The notes under the pieces: generated by a model
The model's database searches: none
Told to the model about the DNA's origin: nothing
What the model saw: only the letters and a program-made list of their open reading frames with translations
Assembly: GCF_029504735.1 (NCBI RefSeq)
Contig: NZ_JAQFIP010000004.1
Location: forward strand, 218,613 to 282,612
Reading direction: 5' to 3'
Source of the DNA: Ereboglobus sp. PH5-10
GTDB taxonomy: Bacteria > Verrucomicrobiota > Verrucomicrobiia > Opitutales > Opitutaceae
DNA: 64,000 nt
Program-made: the position numbers and the translations under genes
Shown: piece by piece, positions 1-8,806 of the stretch
Layout: every line of letters begins with the position of its first letter
How positions within the stretch are numbered: position 1 is the first letter of the stretch

Positions 1-3000
1 CGACGCCGATGGAGGGCGGTTCGGCGGTGTCGAGGAGTTCGGCGACGAGATTGGCGGCGGCGCGGGCCTCGGCTTCGTTGCCGCGTTCATGGTAAACGCC
101 GTCCACATGGGTGAGGAGGATGGGGGCGTGGACGGCGCGGTTTTTCGGATGGCCGGGGATGGGCTGGAGGCGCTTGTTGTAGAATGAGTCGTTGGAGAAG
201 CCGATGAGCGCGGCGTTGCGCGAGCGGTAGTGGACGTCGAGAAATGCCTCCTGCACGTTGAGGTTGAGCGCGGCACCGAGGAGGTCCTCGGTTTCGGATT
301 GTTGCTGCGCAAAAACTTCCTCCGCGGTTTCGGCGGCGGTGTCGTTGCTTTCGGTGAGGGCGCTTTCGAAGAAGCGCGTGGGCGGGAGCTGCTTGGGATC
401 GCCGGCGATGACGACGCGTTTGCCGCGGAGGAGAACGGGCAACGCTTCCTCGAGTCGGCACTGGCTGGCTTCGTCGAAAATGATGACATCGAAGAGGTGG
501 GCGCGGGGGAAAATCTGCGCGACGGTTGACGGGCCGGCCATCCAGACGGGGCAGAAATCGAAGAGCGGATCGCCTCCGGGAATGTCGGCTCCGGCGGCGA
601 TCATCTGGCGGAGTTTCATGGCGCGCTGGCCGCGGACAAAGAGGCGCTGGCGGAGCGAGGCGCCGAGTGTGTTGAGGCGTCCGCCGGTGGCGGCGAGGAG
701 GCGGTCGCGCCAGACTTTTTTCCAGCGGTAAAGGATGAGCTGGCGCACGAGCGAGGCTTTCTCGGCGGTGCGTTCGAGTTTCTCGGAGAACGCGGCTTCG
801 ACGCGGTGCGTGTCGATGCGGGCGAGCGCGGGGTTTTCGCGGAGCTGCGTCTGGATTTCGAGCGTGAGGGCGGAAAGGCGGAGCGCGGGCTCGGCGGTTT
901 CCCAGGGGAGCGCGGCGTCGGCGGCGTGGGTGAGCGCGATGCTCAGGGCGGTCGAAAGGCGGCTGATCACGTCGGTGTAGCGGACGCATTCCTCGAGCGT
1001 GTTTTGGAACTCGACGAAGCGCTGGGTTTCGACGGTGACGGCGGGGTTGGCGCGCCAGGCGTCGATGAGTTCATCGATGGCGGCGGCGTGGAAAAGTTTC
1101 GTGGCGGCAAGGGTGTCGCGAAGGTCGATGAGCGCGGAGGCGCGTTGCGCGCCCTGGCGCAGGAGCGCGGGGAAATTGGCCGAGGTTGCCGGCTCGCTCA
1201 GCGCGGAGAGGGCTGCGGATTTCAGGTGGGAGTTGGCGGGAAGCGAGGCGGCTTCGAGGGCGTCGAGAATTGACGGAAGCGCGTCGGCGAGGGCGCGGAG
1301 GGTTTCGTCGGGAGGGAGCGCGGCGGCGGGTTGCGCGGCGTGAATGCGCTCGTGGACATCGGCCCAGAGGTGGCGGGCCTTGAGCGCGGCGTAGTAGGTT
1401 TGGGCGCGTTCGGCGGAGGCGCGGTCGAGCGGAAGCGCGAGCGGTTCGAGGGCGCGGCGAGCGGCGCTTTTTTTGGAGAAGGCGAAATGGCGCTTCCACG
1501 AATCGGCGAGCGGAAGCCATTCGCGGAGCGCAAGCAGGCGCTGGTTGCACTGGGCGAGCGAAGGAAGCGCGCTCTTGGTCTGGAGATGGAGTTCGCGGTC
1601 GAGGGGTTTGGCGAGCGGTTCTTTTTCGGGGGCGAGGGTTTCGATTTCCGCGCGCCAGTTTTGCCAGTGCGGATCGGCGGCGAGGCGCGCGGCGATGGCG
1701 TGCCGGGCGTGCGCAATCGCGGCGTCAAGCTTGGCGGCGAGTTCGACGCGGGCGCCGACTTGCTCGTCGAGCGCGATGCCGGCGGAGAGCGGGGCTGCGG
1801 GCGAATCGGGGTAGCGGTCGAGTATCGAGGATTTGGATACAAGGTCGCGAAGTTGCGCGGCGGTGGCCGCGGCGGGCTTGGCGAGCCAGTCGGCGAGCGA
1901 AATGCCGACGCGGTTGCGAAATGGATTCTCGGGCCAGCGGGCGGCGAGGGCGCGCTGCACGCCTTCCTCAAGATCGACGCGGTGCTCCTCGATGAGCGCG
2001 GGCGTGAGGCCGTCAACCGCGGGGATGGGCGTGGCGACGGCACCCGCGAGTTCGAGCCATTTGCCGCAGGTATCGTGGAAGGAGGCGCAGCCGTCCGCGG
2101 TGGCGTGAAGGCTGTCGAAGTTTTCGCGGAGCTCGGCGTGGAGTTTGTTGAGGCGGGTGTTGATGCGGTCGAGCTCGGGGGCGGGGTTTGTGTGAAGCTG
2201 GTCCTGGGCGAGATTTTCGAGGCGTTCGCGGAGGCCGAGATAGAGGTCGCGGCGATCGCGTTGCGGATCGTGGATGACGCCGCAGAGCGGGCCGAGACCC
2301 ATGCCGTCGAGGCGGTATTTGACGACGTCGAGCGCGGTGCGCTTGTCGCAAACAAAGAGGACTTTTTCGCCGCGGGCGAGGTGGTCGCCGATGACGTTGG
2401 CGATGGTCTGGCTTTTGCCAGTGCCGGGAGGGCCGTGGATGACGAGAGCGGCGCTGTTGCGGGCGTGGAGGACGGCCTCGGCCTGGCAGGGATCGGCGTG
2501 CGTGACGAGAAGCTCGTTGGAAAAATCGCGCGCGGGGAGTTGCGCGTGGTCGCGAATGGCTTCGGCCGCGGCCTCGGCGGCGTGATGATCGGGATCGGTT
2601 TCGACGAGCGCCTCGGGCGTGAGGAAGGGGCGGATGGGGTTGTCGAGCGCGGGCTCGTTTTCGATCATCCACTGGGTGTCGCGGAGGAGTCCGGGATTGG
2701 TGACGGGGAAGAGTCCGAGGACGGCGCAGGGAAGGATCGCGGGGGCGTCGGGGAGCGCGTCGGTTTTGGGAACGGGCTGGAGCGGCGTGGCGGCGTCGAA
2801 GAGGGCGGGCGGCGGCGTTTGCGCGCCGGGTTGCGGGAGCGGGATGCCGGCGGCCTTGGCGACGAGGTTGATGATGTCGGTGATTTCGCGCCAGGGGTCC
2901 TCGGCGTTGTCGTCGGCAAAAAGCTCGTCGGTGTCGGCGCCGGTTTTTTGCTCGATCCAGGCCATGAGCGCGGGGTTGGGTTGCACGAGGTCGGCGCCGT

Positions 3001-3520
3001 TACCGCTGGTGGAAATCGAGATGCCGGGGCGCGTGTCGCGGCGCACGGTGAGGTTGACGGGGACGAGTGCGAGGGGCGCGAGGATGCGGGCGCCGCGCGA
3101 GCGGGCGCGGGAGCCGTGGTTTTCGTCGCGCGCGGGGATGGAGAGGAGCGGGAAGCCGATGTAGAGGGCTTGTTCGCCGTAGTCGTTGTAGTAGTCAACG
3201 GCATCGGCGGCGATCTCGCGGGTTTTGTTGAGCACGCGGGTCTGGCGTTCGGCGGCGGCGCGGGCGTCCTTCTGCTCGTCGGACCACTCGCTCTCGGGGT
3301 AGTCGGGTTTTTTGAAGGCGGGGGTCCTGGCGGGAAACTCGAAGGACTTGCCCGCGGCGGAAAGGAGTTGCGCGAGAAACCCGGCCGCGGGATCGGCGCC
3401 TTGCAGGTGGCGGAAATCGTGAAGGTCGATGCGCTGGCGGCTGCCGTGGGGGCGTGCGTTGAGTCCGGGGCCGGAGGTGAGGCTCGCGTAGAGCCGCTGG
3501 AGCATGGTTTCGAGAATCAT
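1..3520 (-). CDS. SF1 DNA/RNA helicase, DUF4011-type (partial, runs off the left edge)
   Basis: The reading frame is open from an ATG at 3520 to the window edge (about 1,173 codons), so the C-terminus is missing. The N-terminal ~250 residues contain a stretch ending GEQALYIGFPLL that resembles the DUF4011 domain found ahead of large superfamily-1 helicases. A Walker A motif, GPPGTGKSQTIANV, lies near residue 362. After a long, mostly helical insertion come a Walker B, VIIFDEASQCR, near residue 1010 and motif III, VVIAGDPKQLPPT, near 1033. Motifs IV-VI and any C-terminal nuclease domain would lie beyond base 1. A second ATG at 3505 is an alternative start, and neither has a clear Shine-Dalgarno sequence. 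Proteins of this type are often accessory or defence-related helicases, but the sequence here shows only an ATP-dependent nucleic-acid motor. It follows recJ in the same direction after a 200-base gap. Confidence 0.85.
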   Translation of the reverse strand, partial: MILETMLQRLYASLTSGPGLNARPHGSRQRIDLHDFRHLQGADPAAGFLAQLLSAAGKSFEFPARTPAFKKPDYPESEWSDEQKDARAAAERQTRVLNKTREIAADAVDYYNDYGEQALYIGFPLLSIPARDENHGSRARSRGARILAPLALVPVNLTVRRDTRPGISISTSGNGADLVQPNPALMAWIEQKTGADTDELFADDNAEDPWREITDIINLVAKAAGIPLPQPGAQTPPPALFDAATPLQPVPKTDALPDAPAILPCAVLGLFPVTNPGLLRDTQWMIENEPALDNPIRPFLTPEALVETDPDHHAAEAAAEAIRDHAQLPARDFSNELLVTHADPCQAEAVLHARNSAALVIHGPPGTGKSQTIANVIGDHLARGEKVLFVCDKRTALDVVKYRLDGMGLGPLCGVIHDPQRDRRDLYLGLRERLENLAQDQLHTNPAPELDRINTRLNKLHAELRENFDSLHATADGCASFHDTCGKWLELAGAVATPIPAVDGLTPALIEEHRVDLEEGVQRALAARWPENPFRNRVGISLADWLAKPAAATAAQLRDLVSKSSILDRYPDSPAAPLSAGIALDEQVGARVELAAKLDAAIAHARHAIAARLAADPHWQNWRAEIETLAPEKEPLAKPLDRELHLQTKSALPSLAQCNQRLLALREWLPLADSWKRHFAFSKKSAARRALEPLALPLDRASAERAQTYYAALKARHLWADVHERIHAAQPAAALPPDETLRALADALPSILDALEAASLPANSHLKSAALSALSEPATSANFPALLRQGAQRASALIDLRDTLAATKLFHAAAIDELIDAWRANPAVTVETQRFVEFQNTLEECVRYTDVISRLSTALSIALTHAADAALPWETAEPALRLSALTLEIQTQLRENPALARIDTHRVEAAFSEKLERTAEKASLVRQLILYRWKKVWRDRLLAATGGRLNTLGASLRQRLFVRGQRAMKLRQMIAAGADIPGGDPLFDFCPVWMAGPSTVAQIFPRAHLFDVIIFDEASQCRLEEALPVLLRGKRVVIAGDPKQLPPTRFFESALTESNDTAAETAEEVFAQQQSETEDLLGAALNLNVQEAFLDVHYRSRNAALIGFSNDSFYNKRLQPIPGHPKNRAVHAPILLTHVDGVYHERGNEAEARAAANLVAELLDTAEPPSIGV

Positions 3521-3720
3521 GGCGGAGGGTTAAGCGAACACTGAAACACGAAACATGGACGGAGCAATGGAGATATTTTCACGCGGCGAGCCGGTGCGCC
3601 CGACGATAATTTCAAACGTCGCATCCCAAGCCCAAAACCGGAATGTTTTTGAACGGCTTGGGGTTTTGCCGAATGGAATTTTGAAATTCTAAAAATTAAA
3701 ACGCCAGAGCCTAAAAAGCA

Positions 3721-5442
3721 TCACTGTGTCGAGGTTCTGCGCCAGTCGATGAGTTCCATTTGGAGGAGCTTGCGGTCGTTGAAATGATTCCAGGCGATTT
3801 TGACGGCGATGTCGATTGGTTCGCCGACAGGGGGAATGCGTCCGGCCATTTTCCAAGCGACACCGAAAAGGCGGCGGCCAAGGCCGTCGTCAAAATGGAA
3901 GCGGAAATGCTGCTGCTTGAAAACATCGGGGCGATGATCGAGGACGATGCCGCGAATGCCAAAAACGGGCTCGGGGTTGCCCTGTCCGAAGGGATGCAGG
4001 GTGCAGATTTCGTCCATCAGGTTTTCGCGGACTTGCTCGGGCTGGAGCCAGGCGGCGATGTCGAGCGTGGGCTCGGGAATGGCGCTTCCGGCATGAGCGA
4101 CGACGGCTTTCTCGAACTGGTCGCGAAAGGTGTCGATGTTTTGATGCACGAGCGAGACACCGACGGCCATGGGATGTCCGCCCCAACTGTTGAGCTGTTC
4201 GGCGCAGGCACCGAGAACCTCGACGAGGTTGATGCCGTCAACGCTGCGCCCGGAGCCCTTGGCCTGCTCGGTTTCATGCCCGAGAACGACGGTGGGGCGG
4301 TGGTATTTGCGCGAAATGCGCCCGGCAACGATGCCGACCACGCCGGGGTGCCAGCTTTCGGAATAGAGAACAAAACCGGGCCGGTCGGCGTAGAGAGTTT
4401 CGACCATGCGCTCGGCCTCCTCGGTCATCTGGCGCTCGATGTCCTGGCGCTCGCGGTTGAAGGCGTCGAGTTCCTGCGCGGTCTTGGTGCAGAACTCGGC
4501 GTCGTCGGAGAGCATGAGCTCGACGGAGATGGCGGCGTCGGCGAGGCGTCCGCTGGCGTTGATGCGGGGGCCGAGGCGGAAGGAGACATCAACGGGCATG
4601 ATGTCGTTTTCGGGATTGACCCCGGCGACTTGCATGAGGGCGAGCACGCCGGGACGCTTTGTCTTTTGGAGAATGCGCAGGCCGGTGCGGGCGAGGATGC
4701 GGTTTTCGCCGTGAAGGGGGACCAGGTCGGCGACGGTGCCGAGCGCGACGAGGTCGAGCGAGTCGCGAAGTTTTATCTTGAAGGCGGTCTCGTTATTTTC
4801 GGTGCGGAGCAGCTTGAGCAGGCCGTGCGCGAGTTTGAAAACGAGGCCGACGGTGCAGAGATTGCGCCAGGGTTCGTCACCCTCGTCCTCGGAGACGTGG
4901 GGGTTGACGAGAATGCCCTGCTCGAGGGTTTTCTCGCGGGAGCGGTGGTGGTCAACGACAAGGACGTCGATGCCCTGCGAGATGAGGTAGGCGACTTCCT
5001 CGTGCGAGTTGGTGCCGCAATCGAGGGCGATGAAGAGCTGGGGCTTGCCGAGTTCGAGGGCGCGGTCGATGGCCGAGCGCGAGAGGCCGTAGCCGTCCTC
5101 CATGCGTCGCGGGACGATGAAGCGCGGGAAGAGGCCGAAGGCGCGCAGGGCGTTGACGAGGAGCGCGGTCGAGGTGACGCCGTCCACATCGTAGTCGCCA
5201 AGGACGACCACTTCCTCCTTGTTAGCGATGGCGGTGCGGAGCCGCATGGCGGCTTGCTCGAGATTCTTGAGAAGGAAGGGGTCGTTGAGTTCGCTGAGCG
5301 TGGGATGCAGGAACTTGTTTGCCTCCTCCGGCGTGCGCAGGCCGGCGCGCATGAGCAGCTCGGCCAGCACGGGGCTTGCGCCCACGGAGTGACTTAGTTT
5401 CTCAACCTCGGCGGTTGGAAAGGGCGTGTATATCCAGCGCAT
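3721..5442 (-). CDS. recJ: single-stranded-DNA-specific exonuclease RecJ
   Basis: This 573-residue protein degrades single-stranded DNA 5'->3' in recombination and mismatch repair. The DHH phosphoesterase signature is clear: VVLGDYDVDGVTS near residue 80, FIALDCGTNSHEE near 137, and the DHH motif in VVDHHRS near 160. The DHHA1 domain follows, including the GSGRSVDGINLVEVL region that binds nucleic acid. A C-terminal OB-like domain ends in RKLLQMELIDWR. The length matches bacterial RecJ. It lies downstream of secDF in the same direction, and the gap between them is filled by a paired-arm inverted repeat whose near arm ends about 10 bases before this start codon. Confidence 0.97.
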   Translation of the reverse strand: MRWIYTPFPTAEVEKLSHSVGASPVLAELLMRAGLRTPEEANKFLHPTLSELNDPFLLKNLEQAAMRLRTAIANKEEVVVLGDYDVDGVTSTALLVNALRAFGLFPRFIVPRRMEDGYGLSRSAIDRALELGKPQLFIALDCGTNSHEEVAYLISQGIDVLVVDHHRSREKTLEQGILVNPHVSEDEGDEPWRNLCTVGLVFKLAHGLLKLLRTENNETAFKIKLRDSLDLVALGTVADLVPLHGENRILARTGLRILQKTKRPGVLALMQVAGVNPENDIMPVDVSFRLGPRINASGRLADAAISVELMLSDDAEFCTKTAQELDAFNRERQDIERQMTEEAERMVETLYADRPGFVLYSESWHPGVVGIVAGRISRKYHRPTVVLGHETEQAKGSGRSVDGINLVEVLGACAEQLNSWGGHPMAVGVSLVHQNIDTFRDQFEKAVVAHAGSAIPEPTLDIAAWLQPEQVRENLMDEICTLHPFGQGNPEPVFGIRGIVLDHRPDVFKQQHFRFHFDDGLGRRLFGVAWKMAGRIPPVGEPIDIAVKIAWNHFNDRKLLQMELIDWRRTSTQ

Positions 5443-5451
5443 CGGGCGATG

Positions 5452-5565
5452 GAATTTTCGATTCTCGATTCTCGATTTTCGATTGGGCGCTTCCGCGTCG
5501 TCCGGGTTTCACGGACGAAGAGGATATTCTTCAATCGAAAATCGAAAATCCAAAATCGAAAATCC
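5452..5565. repeat. paired-arm inverted repeat between secDF and recJ
   Basis: Two 34-base arms (5452-5485 and 5532-5565), built from repeated CGATTTT/CGATTCT units, are inverted copies of each other with about 30 of 34 positions matching. They flank a 46-base GC-rich spacer that contains its own small hairpin (CGTCCG/CGGACG). The right arm begins two bases after the secDF stop codon and the left arm ends about 10 bases before the recJ start. It could fold in RNA as a long stem or act as an attenuator or processing site; function is unknown. Confidence 0.85.
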
Positions 5566-5567
5566 GG

Positions 5568-8159
5568 TTATTCGGATGCCTTGCTGGCGCCGGTCCACTC
5601 GTAGGTGGGCTTCACGTCCTGGTGTTTTTCAACGCGCTTGCGGTCGCCCCTGTGATACCAGTAGAAGACCTGCGAGGAAATGAAGATGGCGGAGAAGGTG
5701 GAGGTGATGATGCCGACGGTGAACGTGAAGGCGATTTCCTTGAGCACGCCGCTGCCGAATATGAAGAGCGACAGGGAGGCGAGGAGCGTGGTCGTCGATG
5801 TCATGATCGTGCGGGCGAAGACCTTGTTGATCGCGGTGTTCACGATGTCCTTGAGCGAGCCGGTCATGTTGATGCGCAGTTCCTCGCGGATGCGGTCGAA
5901 CACAACAACGGTTTCGTTGATCGAGTAACCGGTGATGGCGAGGATGCCGGCGACCATGGGCGCGGTGAACTGGAAGCCCAGGAAGCCGTGGCCGATGATC
6001 ACGAAGACGCCGACGGTCATGAGCACGTCGTGCGCCGACGAGAACATGGCGCCGATGCCGAAGCCGAGCTCGAAGCGGAAGGCGATGTAGAGGAGCGTGA
6101 CGAGCATCGCGATGGCGATGGCCGTGATGGCCTTCCAGAGGATTTCATTGCCGATGGAGGGACCGACGGAACTGACGCCAAGGCTTTGGAAATTGGCCTC
6201 GGGGAATTTGGCCTGGAGGGCGGAGACGAGTTTCGGCGCGTTGTTGTAAGTGGTGTCAACGCGGAGGATTTCGTTGTCGGAGCCGATGTCCTTGACGTAG
6301 GCGGGCATGATCTCGCCGATGCCGGCTCCGGTGGCGGCGGCGCGAATGGCGCCGGTGTCGACTTTTTTGTCCTTGTTGAACTTGAGCGAAACGGAGTCAC
6401 CGCCCGCGAAATCGATGCCGTAGATTGCCTTGCCGGTGTAGATGATGCCGCCGACGCCGATGGCGACGATGAGCCACGAGGCGATGAGGGCTTTCCAGCC
6501 CCACTTCACGAAGTCCCAGTGCGGGGCCTTGCGGAGGAGGTGGCGCATGGTGATTTTTTTCAGCACGCCGCCGTCGACGAGAAGCTCGAGGAGCATGTGT
6601 CCGGTGATGAGCACCGAGAAGAGCGTGGAGCACACGCCGATGGCGAGTGTGACGCCGAAGCCCTTGATCGGGCCGCTGCCGTAAATAATCATGACGGCGC
6701 AAATGAGGAGCTGCACAAAGTGCGCGTCGAGAATCGTCCAGAGCGCCTTCATGAAGCCCGCGTGGTTGGCGGCGCTGAGCGATTTGCCCTCGCGTATCTC
6801 CTCGCGCATGCGCTCGAAGATAAGGATGTTGGCGTCAACCGCCATGCCGATCGTGAGCACGATACCGGCGAGTCCCGGGAGTGTGAGGGTGGCGTTGAAG
6901 TTGGCCATGACGCCGAAGATGATGACGACGTTGATGCCGAGCATGATGACGGCGAGGAGGCCGCCGCTCGAATAAAACATGATCATGAACGCGGCCACGA
7001 GCGCGGCGCCGATGATGGAGGCGCGCAGACCGCTGGAAATGGCGTCCTCGGCGAGCGAGGGCCCGATTTCGTATTGCTCCCTGACGTGCATGGGGACGTC
7101 GAGCGGATTATTGAGCACGGCGGCGAGGTTTTGCGCCTCCATGGTGGTGAAGCGTCCGGTGATTTCGGCGCCGTTGCTGTCGATTTCGTCCTTCACGCCG
7201 GGATAGGACTGGAGTTTGCCATCGAGCACGATTGCCATGCTGGCGCGAGCCTCGTGATTGCCGGATTGCTGCTGGAGTTGCTTGCTGTAACGGGCGACTT
7301 CGCGGGTGATTTCGGCAAACTTCACGCGGCCGGTGTCGGTGAACTCCATGTTGATTTGCGGCCTGTTCCACTGGTCAAGCGAGGCGTAGGCGCGCTTGAT
7401 AATCTTGCCGTCGGCGAGGGGGCGGCGCTGCACAAAGAGGTCAACGGTGCCGCCGTCGTCATTTTCAGCGGAGGTCATTTTCTCGTAACCGGCGGGGATT
7501 TGCTCGCCGGGCTGACCGGTCGGATAAACAAAGGGATGCACGAGACGGAACTCCAGCATGGCGGGCTTTTGAAGGCTGTCCACGACGCCGGGGTCGTCCT
7601 TGGTGTTGACGCCGGGGAGCTGCACTTCGAGGCGGGTGTCGCCAACCGCGCGAATGATGGGCTCGGTGACACCGAAGGAGTTGATGCGCTTCTCGATGAT
7701 TTCCTGCGCTTTTTTCAACTTGTCCGCGCGGGCGTCGCGGTCGAGGTCGGCGATGGCCTTGGCGTCAAGTTCGAGGGTGAACGCGACGCCGCCCTTGAGG
7801 TCGAGGCCGAGCTGGAGCTTGGCCTTGGACGACTTGAGCAGGTGCTTGAGGAGGATTTCATTCTTGGTGTCGGGGTTCTTGGAACGACCGACGTCGATGT
7901 CGGGGAAGTATTCCTTTTGGAGGTCAATCTTCCGGTCGCCGGCCAGCTGCTTGAGGCCGAGGTAGGCGGTGCGGGCGCGGCCCTTGTCCTTGAGCTCGAC
8001 GGCCTCCTTCATGAGGGCGTTGAACTCGGATTGCTTGGCCGAGGCTTCGAGTTTCACGAAGTCGATGAATTCCTGGTCCTTGAGCGGAACCAGTGATGTT
8101 GCGCAAAAGACCACCACCGCAAGGCTGATGATGATCTTCCAGAGGTTACGTTTTATCAT
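5568..8159 (-). CDS. secDF: fused protein translocase subunit SecD-SecF
   Basis: This 863-residue inner-membrane protein fuses the two subunits that use the proton gradient to help the Sec translocon export proteins. The N-terminal transmembrane segment (about 8-26) is followed by the SecD signature LGLDLKGGVAFTLELD near residue 118. The first periplasmic domain comes next, then the SecD membrane bundle with TIGMAVDANILIFERMREE. The SecF half begins near residue 545 with its own first membrane helix, then GIDFAGGDSVSLKF and ITGYSINETVVVFDRIREE. Fusions are known in Bacillus and in several PVC and Bacteroidetes lineages. yajC lies immediately upstream in the same direction, the classical yajC-secD-secF order. 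Confidence 0.97.
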   Translation of the reverse strand: MIKRNLWKIIISLAVVVFCATSLVPLKDQEFIDFVKLEASAKQSEFNALMKEAVELKDKGRARTAYLGLKQLAGDRKIDLQKEYFPDIDVGRSKNPDTKNEILLKHLLKSSKAKLQLGLDLKGGVAFTLELDAKAIADLDRDARADKLKKAQEIIEKRINSFGVTEPIIRAVGDTRLEVQLPGVNTKDDPGVVDSLQKPAMLEFRLVHPFVYPTGQPGEQIPAGYEKMTSAENDDGGTVDLFVQRRPLADGKIIKRAYASLDQWNRPQINMEFTDTGRVKFAEITREVARYSKQLQQQSGNHEARASMAIVLDGKLQSYPGVKDEIDSNGAEITGRFTTMEAQNLAAVLNNPLDVPMHVREQYEIGPSLAEDAISSGLRASIIGAALVAAFMIMFYSSGGLLAVIMLGINVVIIFGVMANFNATLTLPGLAGIVLTIGMAVDANILIFERMREEIREGKSLSAANHAGFMKALWTILDAHFVQLLICAVMIIYGSGPIKGFGVTLAIGVCSTLFSVLITGHMLLELLVDGGVLKKITMRHLLRKAPHWDFVKWGWKALIASWLIVAIGVGGIIYTGKAIYGIDFAGGDSVSLKFNKDKKVDTGAIRAAATGAGIGEIMPAYVKDIGSDNEILRVDTTYNNAPKLVSALQAKFPEANFQSLGVSSVGPSIGNEILWKAITAIAIAMLVTLLYIAFRFELGFGIGAMFSSAHDVLMTVGVFVIIGHGFLGFQFTAPMVAGILAITGYSINETVVVFDRIREELRINMTGSLKDIVNTAINKVFARTIMTSTTTLLASLSLFIFGSGVLKEIAFTFTVGIITSTFSAIFISSQVFYWYHRGDRKRVEKHQDVKPTYEWTGASKASE

Positions 8160-8333
8160 ATGTTTGTTTTATTGGTTGAAATTGGTTGTGCCGCGCGAAG
8201 TTCGGGGAGTTTTCAGGTAACGGGGAGGCTGGGAAACGTAACGGCATTTTTGCCACCTTCTTCACGTTCCGGAGCCGTGTCCTTCGATGACATCCGGCGC
8301 CGGAATCGCGCGAAGCGCAGGGGCGGGGCGGGG

Positions 8334-8702
8334 TTATTTCTGGTCGCTGGCGCCTTTTTTCTTGATGACGGTCTGGACGAAGTTTTTCGCAACCTCGACC
8401 TTCACACCGTCGGCGATGCGAACCACGAAGCGGTCGTCCTTGCGGTTGGTGATTTCACCGAAGATGCCGCTGGCGAGCAGAACCTGGTCGCCGGAGTCGA
8501 GTTCGGAGAGGAGTTTCTGGTGCTCTTTTTGCTTTTTGCGCTGCGGGGCGATGAGGAGGAAATAGAACGCGACGACCATCAGGATGATCGGGCCGAATTG
8601 CATGAGGAAGTTGCTGCCACCGGAGGCGGGTTGACTCGCCGGCGCGCCTTCGGCCTGGGCAATGATTTGCAGTGCGAAATTGGAAATAGTGGCGATAGTC
8701 AT
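8334..8702 (-). CDS. yajC: preprotein translocase subunit YajC
   Basis: A 122-residue protein, using the ATG at 8702; an upstream in-frame extension to 8750 lacks family character. The single transmembrane helix, FGPIILMVVAFYFLLIAPQ, is followed by the YajC hallmark RKKQKEHQKLLSELDSGDQVLLASGIFGEI and a short beta-rich cytoplasmic domain. A Gln/Ala/Pro-rich N-terminus precedes the helix. YajC associates with SecDF at the Sec translocon, and secDF follows 174 bases downstream in the same direction, so co-transcription is likely. It is divergent from speA; about 100 bases separate the two starts and must hold both promoters. Confidence 0.95.
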   Translation of the reverse strand: MTIATISNFALQIIAQAEGAPASQPASGGSNFLMQFGPIILMVVAFYFLLIAPQRKKQKEHQKLLSELDSGDQVLLASGIFGEITNRKDDRFVVRIADGVKVEVAKNFVQTVIKKKGASDQK

Positions 8703-8806
8703 GATTTGAGTGTTGAGTGTTTTGCGAAAAGAAAACACGAAGTAAACCAATCCTGCCGATTAAATAGCAAGCAACAAACCTTGGTCATTTTTTCTTTACA
8801 CACATC

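Noticed and set aside
1331..3544. 737-codon plus-strand frame
   Set aside because: It is the antisense shadow of the DUF4011-type helicase gene: Gly/Arg/Glu-rich with no domain, while the opposite strand carries Walker A and B motifs.
5376..8096. 906-codon plus-strand frame
   Set aside because: It lies opposite recJ/secDF and is rich in Asp, Gly, Glu and His, a typical mirror translation of a GC-rich gene. SecDF motifs on the minus strand are unmistakable.
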